From Bacteroidales bacterium (GTDB lineage Bacteria; Bacteroidota; Bacteroidia; Bacteroidales; UBA932): DNA of 64,000 nucleotides. Location of the stretch: the NCBI GenBank assembly GCA_017938925.1, contig JAGBAO010000013.1, positions 161,037-225,036 on the forward strand, given 5' to 3'. The notes under the pieces are model-generated. The model was not told the DNA's origin, searched no databases, and saw only the letters and a list, made by a program, of their open reading frames with translations. This document shows positions 1 through 10,800 of the stretch, one piece after another; within the stretch, counting starts at the first letter, position 1, and each line of letters starts with the position of its first letter. Both the position numbers and the translations under genes were made by a program.

Positions 1-176
1 CTCTCCGGGAGACCGATATTGATCTCACGCGGAGTGGATGCCGACTCTGCATTGAGCAGCATGTTTCTCTCGCTCTTCTTCTGACCGGTTGCAGTCGTAT
101 CTGCCTCCTGGGCATTCAGAGCAGGTCCCGTCAGAAGAAGTGTCAAAGCAAATAATACTGTCAATACTCTTTTCAT
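1..176 (-). CDS. N-terminus of an exported protein, possibly a TonB-dependent receptor (partial)
   Basis: Only the first 58 or so codons are in the window; the gene continues past base 1. Translation begins with an Arg/Lys-led hydrophobic signal peptide (MKRVLTVLFALTLLLTGPAL, then NAQ), followed by a polar linker and the stretch MLLNAESASTPREINIGLPE. From memory, this kind of post-signal sequence occurs in some Bacteroidales TonB-dependent receptors, but that is recollection and not something tested here. The ATG at 174-176 overlaps the stop of the S1/P1 nuclease gene (ATGA overlap), so the two are probably translationally coupled and the protein belongs to the same operon. An outer-membrane transporter would fit a scavenging locus. 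Any other exported protein remains possible. Confidence 0.55.
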   Translation of the reverse strand, partial: MKRVLTVLFALTLLLTGPALNAQEADTTATGQKKSERNMLLNAESASTPREINIGLPE

Positions 177-1045
177 AGTCCTTTGTACTCAGGGTCAAAA
201 ATAAGGTTAAGCGTATGGGCAAGGCGATATGCGCTGATCTGTATCTGGTACATTATGAAATCACCGTGCTCCACATAGAATGAATCGTTGTATTCCTTCC
301 CCGGCTTCCAGCCCCACTCGTAGATTTCCCAGCATCTTGCAGCGCTCTCGTCGATCCAGTCCTTGACGGAGCCGGCAACAATCGCCCTGCGGGAAGCTAC
401 GCTCATCGTATCGATGTGCTCTGCAAAAGGCTTGAGCTTCAGATTGAACTCGGGATGCACCCTCTCGCCTCCACGGTCGAAAAGTCCATGGTAGGAGTCT
501 GTCTTGCCGTTATACTTTCCGTTCTCGAAGCCCCAACGGGAATCAAGGCCGGTCTCCCCTTTCGAGTCGGTCGGCATGTTCTCATAATAGTAGTGGGCCG
601 GGCAGTGGGCGTCGCCCATCAGGTGGGTCAGATACTTGAGATTGATCACAACCGCCGAGTCCGACAACTCCTTATAGTTCTTCAGCTGTTCGATGCAGCC
701 CAGGAGGAACGGCATTCCGTTACCGTTCGGGTCCTTTCTTCCCGACTCCATCATCACCTTGCCGTTCTTATCGACCGAGAACATATGCCAGTAGGTTGTT
801 CCCTGGATGTATTCCGGAGCCTCGCTCCAGTCCATTCCGCCCCAGTCATAGTCACGATAGATGTCCATCCACAACGATATGTCCGCAAGAGGGACATCAA
901 GGTATCTGTCCAGCTGGGCCTTTGTGGTCTCGGTGCAGTTGCGCTGCGCCATATAGCCTATGAGCTTATGCGACCATGCCCAGCCGTAGGATGCCACGGA
1001 GAAGCACAGTGCCGCAAGAATCGATGCTATCAGTTTACGTTTCAT
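173..1045 (-). CDS. S1/P1-type zinc-dependent nuclease, secreted
   Basis: 290 residues, close to the usual size of bacterial S1/P1 nucleases, which cut single-stranded DNA and RNA and can remove 3' phosphates using three zinc ions. A signal peptide covers about residues 1-21. Likely zinc-binding elements are visible in family order: WAWSH just after the signal, WMD near residue 61, YWHMF near 87, LTHLMGDAHCPAH at 139-151, and SYHGLFD near 186. The N-terminal Trp-to-His spacing differs slightly from fungal P1. It is the eighth gene of the operon starting at 16042, nine bases after the DUF5689 gene, and its stop overlaps the next start. With the phosphoesterase upstream it suggests extracellular nucleic acid breakdown. 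Family assignment is fairly secure; the substrate is inferred. Confidence 0.85.
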   Translation of the reverse strand: MKRKLIASILAALCFSVASYGWAWSHKLIGYMAQRNCTETTKAQLDRYLDVPLADISLWMDIYRDYDWGGMDWSEAPEYIQGTTYWHMFSVDKNGKVMMESGRKDPNGNGMPFLLGCIEQLKNYKELSDSAVVINLKYLTHLMGDAHCPAHYYYENMPTDSKGETGLDSRWGFENGKYNGKTDSYHGLFDRGGERVHPEFNLKLKPFAEHIDTMSVASRRAIVAGSVKDWIDESAARCWEIYEWGWKPGKEYNDSFYVEHGDFIMYQIQISAYRLAHTLNLIFDPEYKGL

Positions 1046-1054
1046 AGACTTGGA

Positions 1055-2689
1055 TTATTTCTTGTATTCAATGAAAATCGATCCGAACGAAATGAGGGAC
1101 TTTGCCTCGGACGCACGGGTTATGTCGTAACTTCCGGGAACCTCAGCAGGCTCATGAGGGTGCGATCTGAGCGCGAATCCCATTCTTCCCGCAGGCATGA
1201 GCCTCACCACGACCTTCTCCTTGCCGGCAGCCTCCTCAGGAAGATTGAAGACATGTCCCTGGGAGCCCATTCCGAAGTCATACTGGGTGTTGAAGTTCTT
1301 GTTGTACTTGCCTGTGTTCACCTTCTTGCACCAGCATGGAAGCGGACGGAGCGAGAAGGACTCGTCTGCTGTGCATGCTTCCGGAAGGGTCTTGAATTCG
1401 CCTCCGTCGATGGAGCACTGCACCTGCCATCTTGCAGGGAAGCCCCATGAATTGACCATGTTGACGTCTCCTGCCGTGAGTTCGAAGCACAGCTGCATCG
1501 GCTGTCCGGGCTTGACCTTCGCTGCCGAGAACTCGAGGAAGATGGAATTCACAGACTCTGCATTGCCCATATTGTCCCAGTTGTACCAGTCCCTTGCCAT
1601 GCAGTCGAACATTATTGCTCCATGCCACACGGCACCCTGCCTTGCGGATGTGATGTTGTTCCAGTCGCTGGTCGTATAGGTCCTGGCGCCGCTGTCTGTC
1701 CACAGATATGATTTCGCCCCTGTGTCGCTCATGATCCTGTCTCCGGTCTGAGGCTGCTCGCTCGGACCCGCCTTCTCATAGTCCAGCTGCTTTCCGTTGA
1801 ATCCGTCGAGGATCCATCCGGTGAGCATTGTCCATGCGGAAGACTTCTTCTTCGGATCTATCTTTATGTCACTCTTTTCAAGAGGTCTGATCAGATAGCG
1901 GCCGGTGTTGCTTCCGTACCTTCGCATCTGCTCGTCAGTGATGATTCCGGTGAGCATGCCTGAGCCCTGAGGGACACCGTCTCCGTCCCTTCTCCAGTTG
2001 CAGAGCGTGTTGACTGCCATGCCGATCGCGTTTCCGTGGGCATCCTTCATCATGGCACGGCCACCGTCCATACGGTAGTTGACCTCCTTCTTGTAGTCCT
2101 TGTGATATTTCTCGACATACTGGCCGTAGTTCTCCTTGATGTTGATGATGGCTCCGTCCTTGAAGGCGAACTCCATATCCTTGAGGGTGACCCTGGTGAA
2201 GATGTCGGCATCTGTAAGTTCGCTAATAAGCCTTTCCTTCACCGGAACATCCTGCTCGGAGCCGCTCCTTCTTGAAACCACAGCAAGAGGAGTGAGCCCG
2301 GCCACAGTCACGGAACCGGTCCTGTCATTCACTCTCAGACGTCCCCCGTTCACATCAAGCACGATGACATCGTACATCTGAAGATCGTTATACGACTTCG
2401 AATCAAAGATAAGACGCATGCCCCTGGCCCCGTCAGGTTCCTGGACATAGACAGTCTTCCTTGTCATGGCCATATCCACTTCCCTGAAGTTGAGATTGGG
2501 ATTCAGGGCCACGTTTTCATTGGTGCAGTCACTGATCACGACCACCTCCATGAGAGGCACTCCGGAGAGCTTAGGTCTGAACCCGGGCCTTGCCCTGCCT
2601 GCCAGATCGTCGATCGGTCCGGCGAGGCAGAACTGTCCGAGCAGTGTCAGAATGCACGCTGACAGAATATGCTTCATTGCTGTTTTCAT
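1055..2689 (-). CDS. DUF5689-like exported protein
   Basis: 544 residues with a signal peptide at about 1-23. Residues 45-280 resemble the DUF5689/OB-fold region found in Bacteroidota exported proteins next to SusC/SusD and nucleases: a GVPLMEVVVISD strand, then VYVQEPDGARGMRLIF, then IVLDVNGGRLRV. The C-terminal part (about 285-544) looks like an all-beta jelly-roll, with many Trp and Gly residues and alternating hydrophobics (SIFLEFSAAKVKPGQPMQL), as in carbohydrate- or ligand-binding modules. The ATG overlaps the stop of the upstream BACON/GLUG gene as ATGA, implying coupled translation. It is probably a surface or periplasmic binding protein of this locus, and the OB-like part may bind nucleic acid. 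No catalytic motif was recognised. The DUF assignment is by pattern only. Confidence 0.65.
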   Translation of the reverse strand: MKTAMKHILSACILTLLGQFCLAGPIDDLAGRARPGFRPKLSGVPLMEVVVISDCTNENVALNPNLNFREVDMAMTRKTVYVQEPDGARGMRLIFDSKSYNDLQMYDVIVLDVNGGRLRVNDRTGSVTVAGLTPLAVVSRRSGSEQDVPVKERLISELTDADIFTRVTLKDMEFAFKDGAIINIKENYGQYVEKYHKDYKKEVNYRMDGGRAMMKDAHGNAIGMAVNTLCNWRRDGDGVPQGSGMLTGIITDEQMRRYGSNTGRYLIRPLEKSDIKIDPKKKSSAWTMLTGWILDGFNGKQLDYEKAGPSEQPQTGDRIMSDTGAKSYLWTDSGARTYTTSDWNNITSARQGAVWHGAIMFDCMARDWYNWDNMGNAESVNSIFLEFSAAKVKPGQPMQLCFELTAGDVNMVNSWGFPARWQVQCSIDGGEFKTLPEACTADESFSLRPLPCWCKKVNTGKYNKNFNTQYDFGMGSQGHVFNLPEEAAGKEKVVVRLMPAGRMGFALRSHPHEPAEVPGSYDITRASEAKSLISFGSIFIEYKK

Positions 2690-5600
2690 TTGAAATCTCC
2701 GTACTGGATGTTATCGGTCACCTCGTAGTCTGATCCGGTGCCGAAGCACATATCGGTATAATTTTCAGCAGTCAGGTCTATTCCCTCGAAAGACCCCTTT
2801 ACCCAGATGTTTGTGAGGGTTGTGGAGAGACCATCTGCAGCCTTATCGGTCAGACGGCCCACAAACATTCCTGAATATCCTGCACCGCTTGAGACCACGT
2901 CTGCGGCAACAGAACAGTTGCTTATATTAGTGGTCTTATTAGCCTCAACCTGTCCGATGAATCCACCGATATACTGATTTGCATAGGTATTATTTACAGC
3001 CATGGTACTATGGGTGTCCGATATCGTATTGTCATAGCAGATGCCGACAACTGCACCCAAGGTAGCTTTTCCACCGCTTGCATTGTTTGTGAGAGTTCCG
3101 CTCATTTTACAGTTCTTCACGACAAGGCTCTTGTCAGGCATCTGGCCTACGAGACCTCCCATATAGATGTTCAAGGCTGTTGTGGTCCTGTCGTTGGTCA
3201 CATCACCTGTGTTGTCGCAACCGTCAAGGGTCACAGCTTCGTCAGCATATCCCAGAACTCCTCCGATTGCCATAGGATATGGATCAGCTGCAGAATTGAA
3301 GCTGACTGTAACAGAGTTTTTATTATCACAGTTTGTCAATGTGATTGCCTTGGTAGAAGCATATCCGACGATTCCGCCGACGCAGCCGGCATTGGTCTCG
3401 GATGCATCCTTGACCTCACCGTTGTTGGTGCAGTCTGTAATCGTGCCATTCTCCGCACTACCCACGATACCGCCAAGTCTGAAATGCTTGAAGCTGTTCT
3501 TGTACTGAGCACTTGAGGTGTTGGTTACAGAGCCGTTGTTCACACAACCTTTCAGAGTTCCGTTCACCCGGTAGTACCCGACAATTCCTCCCGTAAATAT
3601 ACTCCACTCCCCGGCACCTGACGAGCCATTCAGGACAGCACCGTTATTTGTACAGCCAGAAACATCGGAAACATATGTGTCATTGTTCTCGAGACCGTTA
3701 AGGAATGCGGCGATTCCACCTACATACATGCGTGACGCACCGGCTCCGGTCTTCTCAACCTTTCCTGAATTTGAACAGTTATCGATAGTAAGTTTACATG
3801 GCTGATATACCTTGTCCACAATATTACCGGCATGACCGCCAAGGATTCCGGCCACACCACTCAGCATGGTTCCATCCTCAGCACCTGCTGCATCGAAAAT
3901 GACATCACCGCTGTTTGTGTTGCCTTCAAGAGTGTTCTCTCCGTTTGTAGAAGCCTCGATTCGTCCTACAACGCCACCGAGGGTAACTCCGTTGCCGGCA
4001 GGCGCATCTCCTGTATTTGTCACCTTTCCTGTGTTCCTGTTGCCGGTCACAGTTGTATTCGCCTTCTGAATCATTCCGACAACGCCACCGAGTGACACGC
4101 GGCTGACAACCTTGGTATTCACCACTTCCCCATGGTTCTCACAACCTGACACGGTGTTGACATCAGCGATTCCGCCTATATTTCCGACAACGCCACCGAG
4201 TGCAGTCCAGTTGCTGACAGCACCGTCATTTGTGACTGGGCCATAATTCTTGAAACCTGCGACATTTATGGGCTTGCTGATGATCGATCCCACGAATCCA
4301 CCGATACGTACAACTCCCGATGCAGAGGATTCGTTGGTCAGAGCACCCTTTGCAGAACCTGCCTCACCATTCACACAGCCGGTGATCGTGCCGCATGCAT
4401 TGTTCATGAATCCTACGATACCACCTATGTTGGTTGCACCGGTAACTGTTGTAGAAGTGCCTGACTTCACGGCACCGAGATTGACGCATGAGTCGAATTT
4501 GACTGTGTTGGCAATGGCAGCGATACCTCCGAGGTTGACATCCACCTTGGTATCATTGACTCCGTCGAACAATACTGTGCCGTGGTTCTCGCAGCCGATC
4601 ATCGTCAGACCTACCTTTGTAGCCGCCAATGCAGTGAGACCACCACAATAGACCGTACCTGCTGCTTTTGCAGAATATGTAAGGTCTCCATAGTTCTTAC
4701 AGCCTGTCATCTGCGAATCCGAATCCGCCAGGAAATAAGCACAGATTCCACCGAGATAGTCTCCCTTGGCACCGCTTGTCGCGTTCTGAGAGATCCTGAC
4801 ATATCCGTAGTTAGTCACATTTGTAATCGTGACTCCACCACGCACCTCACCTGCAAGGCTGGCAGCATATACCACATCACCCACAGGAGCTGTCGATGTG
4901 AACGAACATCCCTCACCGAAAGTAAGGTCCTGGACTGTAGCACCCTGCAGTTTCCTGAAGAATGCAGCATGTCCCTCCTTCTCGACCACGAGGTTGTCGA
5001 TGGTCTTGCCGTTTCCGTGGAAGACACCACTGAACTGATTCGGAGTCCAGTCGTCAGAAGTGATAACACCCTTGCAATCTATGTCGGACTTGAGGAAGAC
5101 GCGGTCATGAGGCCTCCACGATTTGAAATCCTTATTCCATGCCAGAAGTTCTTCTGCAGTAGTGATTTCAATGAGGGAGCCGACTCCTGCATCCATCTGC
5201 ACGATCTTTATCTTCGCACTTACGTTTTCATAGGCAAGAGTGATATATGCTTCCCTGCTGGATTCTGTCAGATTCTCAAGCAAGGTGTAGAAGAGCATTC
5301 CTCCATCAACTCTTGCATTCTTTACGAATTCTTCATCTGACACAGTACACTTCACCTTGCCGGCAATTTCGATAAAGTTCAGAAGTCCTCCCTTGACTAT
5401 CTCAGAACATTCCTTCTCCTCAGGTCCATAGACCACGCTGTCATCCAGGATCAGTCTTCCAGGTTCATTGCTCTGACTAACAAGCAATTCCGCCTTATAC
5501 TCCACCTCGTCAGGGTCGGTAAACCGCAATGAAACAGTTGCCTTTCTCTCTGCTCCGGTGTCATTTGCCGGAACCTTGAAAGAAATGTCATAGACAAATT

Positions 5601-6129
5601 CATCCTCTCCGGAGCCATTACCGATCTGACAGTCCTCAATCCACTTCGAATCGGCCTGCGGAACGAGAGTCTCAATGAATGACGGCGGAAGATTTGATTT
5701 CAGTTTCGCCACCACAGTACCGGCGCAATCAGCAAGGTCGATGCCCTCCTGATTCAGGAATTCCATCATGATCTTGGTTACCGGAGAGACCTGCACGACA
5801 GGAATCACCTTGGTTTCCCCGCCGTCCGAAACGGTCATGTTGAAAGACCTCTTGAGGGCTTCATTCTTGCCGAACTCGATGTTGACCATGGTCACACCGC
5901 GTCCGGAAGTCTTGTCGAAGGTGACCCAGTCAACCTCCTTGTCAAGGGTGATGGTCCAGTCTCCCGAGCAATACACCATGAAGGTATATTTACCTCCCTC
6001 ATGCTTTACATCGATCTTATCATAATCGAGTGCAAGCACTTCATATTCTTCCTCAAATTTATCCTGACATGACGGCATTGCCGCGATGCAGGCGAAAAGG
6101 ATACAGATATATTTATATATATTCTTCAT
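2686..6129 (-). CDS. Surface lipoprotein with BACON-like and GLUG-type repeats
   Basis: 1147 residues. The signal peptide ends in the lipobox MPSC, with the lipidated Cys at 21. Residues about 35-112 form a BACON-like domain (GKYTFMVYCSGDWTITLD, then VDWVTFDKTSGRG), followed by two further Ig-like segments to about 312. From about 320 (TTAEELLAWNKDFKSW) onward there is a long array of GLUG-type units, each with GGIVG followed by a Cys/Asn-rich turn (CTNNGxV), as in elongated surface beta-solenoids. The repeat part closely matches that of the lipoprotein at 12559-15891, although the two N-termini are unrelated. It lies directly after SusD, the usual place of a surface glycan-binding protein, so a ligand-capture or adhesin role is likely. 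The start is six bases after the SusD stop. Confidence 0.8.
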   Translation of the reverse strand: MKNIYKYICILFACIAAMPSCQDKFEEEYEVLALDYDKIDVKHEGGKYTFMVYCSGDWTITLDKEVDWVTFDKTSGRGVTMVNIEFGKNEALKRSFNMTVSDGGETKVIPVVQVSPVTKIMMEFLNQEGIDLADCAGTVVAKLKSNLPPSFIETLVPQADSKWIEDCQIGNGSGEDEFVYDISFKVPANDTGAERKATVSLRFTDPDEVEYKAELLVSQSNEPGRLILDDSVVYGPEEKECSEIVKGGLLNFIEIAGKVKCTVSDEEFVKNARVDGGMLFYTLLENLTESSREAYITLAYENVSAKIKIVQMDAGVGSLIEITTAEELLAWNKDFKSWRPHDRVFLKSDIDCKGVITSDDWTPNQFSGVFHGNGKTIDNLVVEKEGHAAFFRKLQGATVQDLTFGEGCSFTSTAPVGDVVYAASLAGEVRGGVTITNVTNYGYVRISQNATSGAKGDYLGGICAYFLADSDSQMTGCKNYGDLTYSAKAAGTVYCGGLTALAATKVGLTMIGCENHGTVLFDGVNDTKVDVNLGGIAAIANTVKFDSCVNLGAVKSGTSTTVTGATNIGGIVGFMNNACGTITGCVNGEAGSAKGALTNESSASGVVRIGGFVGSIISKPINVAGFKNYGPVTNDGAVSNWTALGGVVGNIGGIADVNTVSGCENHGEVVNTKVVSRVSLGGVVGMIQKANTTVTGNRNTGKVTNTGDAPAGNGVTLGGVVGRIEASTNGENTLEGNTNSGDVIFDAAGAEDGTMLSGVAGILGGHAGNIVDKVYQPCKLTIDNCSNSGKVEKTGAGASRMYVGGIAAFLNGLENNDTYVSDVSGCTNNGAVLNGSSGAGEWSIFTGGIVGYYRVNGTLKGCVNNGSVTNTSSAQYKNSFKHFRLGGIVGSAENGTITDCTNNGEVKDASETNAGCVGGIVGYASTKAITLTNCDNKNSVTVSFNSAADPYPMAIGGVLGYADEAVTLDGCDNTGDVTNDRTTTALNIYMGGLVGQMPDKSLVVKNCKMSGTLTNNASGGKATLGAVVGICYDNTISDTHSTMAVNNTYANQYIGGFIGQVEANKTTNISNCSVAADVVSSGAGYSGMFVGRLTDKAADGLSTTLTNIWVKGSFEGIDLTAENYTDMCFGTGSDYEVTDNIQYGDFK

Positions 6130-6135
6130 AATTCA

Positions 6136-7815
6136 TCAATTAAGGCCGGCATTCTCATACTCCGGGTTGGTCAATGCATATCCTGACAACGCGCACTGCT
6201 TGTCCGGGATAGGATAGAACCTGTGGCAAGGCATAGCATTGTTCTTGATCTGTGAGTTAAACTTCTTGACCTCGTCATACCAGATGCCCCAACGCACCAG
6301 GTCGAACTTTCTCATGAATTCGCCTCCGAGTTCCCTGGCTCTTTCCGCGCGAAGGAAAGTCTTGAAGTCTTCATATCCTGTGAAGTCAGCATAGGCATCC
6401 ACGCCGGCTCTTTCACGTATCATATTCAGGTAGCGCATGCACAGGGCGGGATCATGTTCGAGCTCCGCGTGACACTCCGCCATCATCAGAAGAGCATCTG
6501 CATATCTGAATATACGGTAATTGTTGGAGTCATATGTATTCTCCATATCCGGGCACCAGAATTTCGGACCGGCCCAGCCGATTCCCCAGGTCTTTGTCTC
6601 ACCGAAGGTCTCGCCTGTCTCCAAGTTACCCAGGCCGACAGCATATTCAATTCTTCTGTCAATCTTCTTTCCTCTGATCTCCTTCTTCTTCCATGCCTCA
6701 AGGTCTATCCTGGTGAGGTACCTTTCCCTTCCGTCGCCAGCCTTATAGGTTGCGTCCAGGTCATAGGTCAGCGGAAGCGGATCGAACAGACTCTTTGCAC
6801 CTGTCTCTGAGGTCACCTTTCCATATGCAGGACGGAACAGGGTGTAATAGTCGGTAGCCTTCAACGAATTCCAGTTAGGAAGAGTGGTGCCGTATCCTGT
6901 CAGACGAGCGCCGTCGAAAAGATCCTTTTCCCTGTCATATTTAGGGGTCATGATGGCCGCCACGTTACCATAGTATCTCACACCGTCACGCGAATACTCA
7001 TGCTGCAGCTCGAAAATGCTCTCAGCGGTATTCTTATATCTCCACTGAATCTCATGCAGAGGATAGCGCGCTTCCGAGAAATCTCCGTAAAGTTTCTCAA
7101 GGGAGTCAAGAGGCTCGAGAGCCATCTCCCACTCCTGGTTCCACATCGCGAACTTGGCCATGAGCATGAGTCCGTGAGCATATCCGCTTCTGTTGTCCGG
7201 AGCCTCTCCACCACGCACCTTCAGACCGTTCTTCCCGGTGAAATATGGAATGGCATTGTCACGCAGGTCCTCGTAGAGACACATTCTGATGCTGTCCGCA
7301 GGAGTACGTGGCAGGTAGCGGATGCTGTCCTGCACCTGATAGGAGTCAACCATGCATGTGTAGAACGGCACACCGTCGAACATCGATGTAAGGATGTAAT
7401 AATACATGGCTCTCATCACACGTCCTTCTGCTGCAAGAGGGCCCTTGAGAGAATCCGCGATCGGAGCGTTCTCTATGTTCTCAATGGCCTCATTGCAATA
7501 CATGATGCCCTTGTAACCGTTTTCCCAGACCCTTGCTCCCACCTGCGGCTTTGAAGGCGACACGTCAAGCGATGAGTCTCCTGATGATGAAGACGAACGC
7601 CAAAGGTCGCTGCACGCCTCTGTGGCAATCATGAAGTCCGCCACATAGATATTGTTCAAAGGAGCGTAACATGCGTTCAGCGATGCCTTGCACTGGTCCA
7701 CAGTCTTATAGAAATTATGCTTATTGACAAAGAACGTAGGTTCCTCCTTCAGAGAGCAGGACGCTGCAAGACAAAGAACAGAAGCAAGCAGTATATTCTT
7801 TAATATTCCTTTCAT
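6136..7815 (-). CDS. SusD/RagB-family substrate-binding lipoprotein
   Basis: About 559 residues, a normal SusD length. The signal peptide is MKGILKNILLASVLCLAASC, ending in a lipobox. An in-frame ATG lies five codons upstream at 7830, but that would put acidic MEDRE before the signal. A GGAGG lies just ahead of the chosen ATG, so 7815 is preferred. Family features include the N-terminal Asn-Ala-Cys-Tyr-Ala segment of the first helices (KASLNACYAPLNN), an EGRVMRAMYYY helix, and C-terminal RYADALLMMAECHAE plus LNMIRERAG, typical of RagB/SusD. SusD proteins sit as lids on the SusC transporter and bind the substrate outside the cell. The SusC stop overlaps the upstream ATG by one base. The substrate cannot be read from the sequence. 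Confidence 0.93.
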   Translation of the reverse strand: MKGILKNILLASVLCLAASCSLKEEPTFFVNKHNFYKTVDQCKASLNACYAPLNNIYVADFMIATEACSDLWRSSSSSGDSSLDVSPSKPQVGARVWENGYKGIMYCNEAIENIENAPIADSLKGPLAAEGRVMRAMYYYILTSMFDGVPFYTCMVDSYQVQDSIRYLPRTPADSIRMCLYEDLRDNAIPYFTGKNGLKVRGGEAPDNRSGYAHGLMLMAKFAMWNQEWEMALEPLDSLEKLYGDFSEARYPLHEIQWRYKNTAESIFELQHEYSRDGVRYYGNVAAIMTPKYDREKDLFDGARLTGYGTTLPNWNSLKATDYYTLFRPAYGKVTSETGAKSLFDPLPLTYDLDATYKAGDGRERYLTRIDLEAWKKKEIRGKKIDRRIEYAVGLGNLETGETFGETKTWGIGWAGPKFWCPDMENTYDSNNYRIFRYADALLMMAECHAELEHDPALCMRYLNMIRERAGVDAYADFTGYEDFKTFLRAERARELGGEFMRKFDLVRWGIWYDEVKKFNSQIKNNAMPCHRFYPIPDKQCALSGYALTNPEYENAGLN

Positions 7816-7829
7816 TTCCCTATCCTCCA

Positions 7830-10800
7830 TTAATAACGAAGTTGAACACTGAGAACCACCATTCTCGCCTTAGGATATGCACCCATATCCACACGTCTGA
7901 GAGTCGAGTTGCTGCTGTTGGTGGACACATCCGGATCGAAGCCATTGTACTTTGTCCACAGGGCAAGATTGTCGCCGGTGAGAGTGAATGTCATGTCCTT
8001 GAATGTGTTGCCTCTCTTGAAAGGCAGAGTATAAGCGACGCTTAATGTCTTGAGTCTCAGGTATGAAGCATCATGCACCTGTCGTGAACTTGGCATGAGA
8101 TTGTAGTCCTTGCCCGGTCTTGGATGCCAGCTGTCAGGATTACGCACAGGATGCCATGCATCGAGCATGTAGCGGTACTGATTGGTTACGATACCTCCGC
8201 CCATGAACATCTCCGACCAGTTGTAGATGCTGCCGCCCAGAGAGTAGATGAAGTACATCGTGAACTTGAAGTTCTTCCAGTGGAAGGTGTTGTTCAGTCC
8301 TCCGTAAAGGACAGGGTCTGAATTGCCCAGATAGACAAGGTCCTTCTCCGAAAGCACTCCGTTCTGGTCCTGATCCACATACTTGGGAAGTCCGAGGAGA
8401 GTCTTGACCTTAGCGTCGTCGGTCTTGTCGGCCAGAGTTGAAGACACGTATGTATTCGATTCCTGATAATACTGCTTCAACTGCTCTTCATTCTGCCATG
8501 GACCGGCATACTCGAATCCCCACAGGGAGTTCAGCGGGTAGCCTTTCCTGTATCCGTACATCATATACTTGCTGTTACCCCAGCTTTCGAGGGTAGCCAC
8601 ATAGTTTTCATGTCCGATATCCTCCACCATCTGACGGTTGTGAGAGATGGTGAAAGTGGTGTTCCATGAAAAATCCTTGGTGTCGATATTGCGTGAATCG
8701 ATAGTGAGTTCGACACCGCTGTTTGTCGTTTTTCCGAGGTTTGTGAACCTGCTGTTGAATCCCGTGGTCTGAGGAACCTGCACGCTCAGAAGGAGGTCCT
8801 TTGTATAGGATGTATATGCTTCCGCCGTGAACTTGAGTCTGCCTTCAAGCACCGAAAGGTCAATTCCGAGATTAGCAAGGAAAGTCTTCTCCCAGGTGAG
8901 GTCCGGATTGGCGATACGGTTCAGATAATATGCAGCAGACTGGGTGCCGTCGAAAAGATAGCCTCCTGTCGAGCTGGTGTAGGCCTCGAGGGAATTGTAG
9001 GTCGGGATGGCATCATTACCGGTGAGACCGGCGCTGAGTCTGAGCGAAAGCTCGTCGATATCCTTGACCCTGCGCAGGAAGTTCTCCTGCTTCATGTTCC
9101 ATTTGAACGCACCTGAAGGGAAGAAGCCCCACTTATGGTTGTCCGCAAAGTTGGACGATCCGTCATATCGGCCGGTGAATGTCAGATAGTACTTGCTCTT
9201 ATAGTTGTAGTTGAATCTGGCAAGCAGCGACTCACGGACAACCTTGGTGTTGGCTGATGATGCGGCGTAGTTCTCTTTGGAACTGATACCGTTCATATTG
9301 TTCCACTTAAGGCCATCCACAAGAAGTCCCTTTGCATTGAGCGATATCTGATTGGTGGATTCGTTCGACACAGTAAATCCGAGAAGGGCGTCAAGGTTGT
9401 GTCCTCTGCTGAGTTTCTTCTTATAAGATATGGTATTTTCAGAAGAGAACCTGTATGCGTCACCCTCATAACGATACGCCTCGGCGCCCTCTCCTTCAAC
9501 CTTTGCAGGAAGATAGCTCGGATAGAATCTGTAGTCCTTGCGGCCATAGAGCATATAGGTATTGTGGCTGGTGATCACCATGCCGCTTACAGGCATGATC
9601 TCCACAATGGCTGTGTTGAATGTGGTATGGCGGTCCTGGATATTCTCAGTCATCTCGATGGTCTTCGCCGGGTTGTTGATATACATACCGTTCTCGAAGA
9701 TCGGGTTGTAGTTATCCTCCGGAGAGATGAGCGGAGAAAGGTAGATGGCACCGTTGTAGATATTGGTTCCACCTATTGTAGCCCTGTTCGGCAGCTGTCT
9801 CTGGTATGTATAGGAACCGCGGTACGAAAGCGTCATCCATTTGAATATCTTGTATGCCAGATTCAGACGGGTGGTGACGCGGGACATTCCGCTCCCCTTC
9901 ACCACTCCCTGCTGATCGGTGTATCCGAGGGCTGTGTAGTAGTGAAGCTTGTTTTCCTTTCCGCTCATCGAGAAGTTGTAGTTCTGATACAACGCCACTC
10001 TCGATATCTCGTCAAGCCAGTTCGTACCGACGCCATAGAGTGCCGGATCAAGTTTCTCGTCATAGGCAGGGAGATTTCCATGCGCGAGGTGGCCACCTGC
10101 CGCGTTTATCGATTTCCTGTATCTGATGAACTCTTCTGCATTCATCAGGTCCAGACTCCTTGCAATCTGCGATGCACCGAACTGAGCCTTGAAGGTGATG
10201 TTAGGCTTGGTCGTGAAACCGCCCTTGGTGGTGACCATGATGACACCGTTCGAACCTCTGGATCCGTAGATCGCTGTGGAAGAGGCGTCCTTCAGCACCG
10301 AGATGCTCTCGATGTCTTCCGAGTTGATGTCATTGAGGTCGGTCACTGCACCTGCCACTCCGTCCACGACGATGAGCGGCTCATTCGAGGCTGTGATGGA
10401 ACGTGTTCCGCGGATACGGATGGAAGTCGCTGCACCAGGTTCACCGGTTGTGGACATGATATCCACTCCCGCGATACGTCCCTGGAGGGCCTGGTCTACG
10501 GACAGGCCTGGAGCCTCCTTCACATCAGACATCTTCACACTTCCTACAGAGCCGGTGAGGTCCGCCTTCTTCACCTCTCCATAACCGATCACTACAACCT
10601 CGTTCAGCGAGTTGTTCGGGTCCGGGAGGAGCTGAATCTTGATGTCACTCTTTCCGAGAATATCGACATTCTGCGTCAGATATCCGAGAAAGGATACTGA
10701 AACAGTCTGATCATTGGAGCGGACATTGAGGGAGAAGGCTCCCTTCTCGTCAGTCATCGTTCCGCTCTTGCCGTCCTGAGAGGCAACAACAGATCCGATG

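Noticed and set aside
416-1450. A 344-codon plus-strand open frame
   Set aside because: Spans the antisense of the S1/P1 nuclease and DUF5689 genes, with no family features.
2686-6129. Possible CRISPR or DNA-level tandem array in the GLUG gene
   Set aside because: Repeats are degenerate at DNA level and in frame as protein units; no conserved repeat/spacer pattern.
9399-10700. A 433-codon plus-strand open frame
   Set aside because: It lies wholly antisense to the conserved plug and barrel region of SusC (7830-10922), has no recognisable domain, and reflects codon bias of the real gene.
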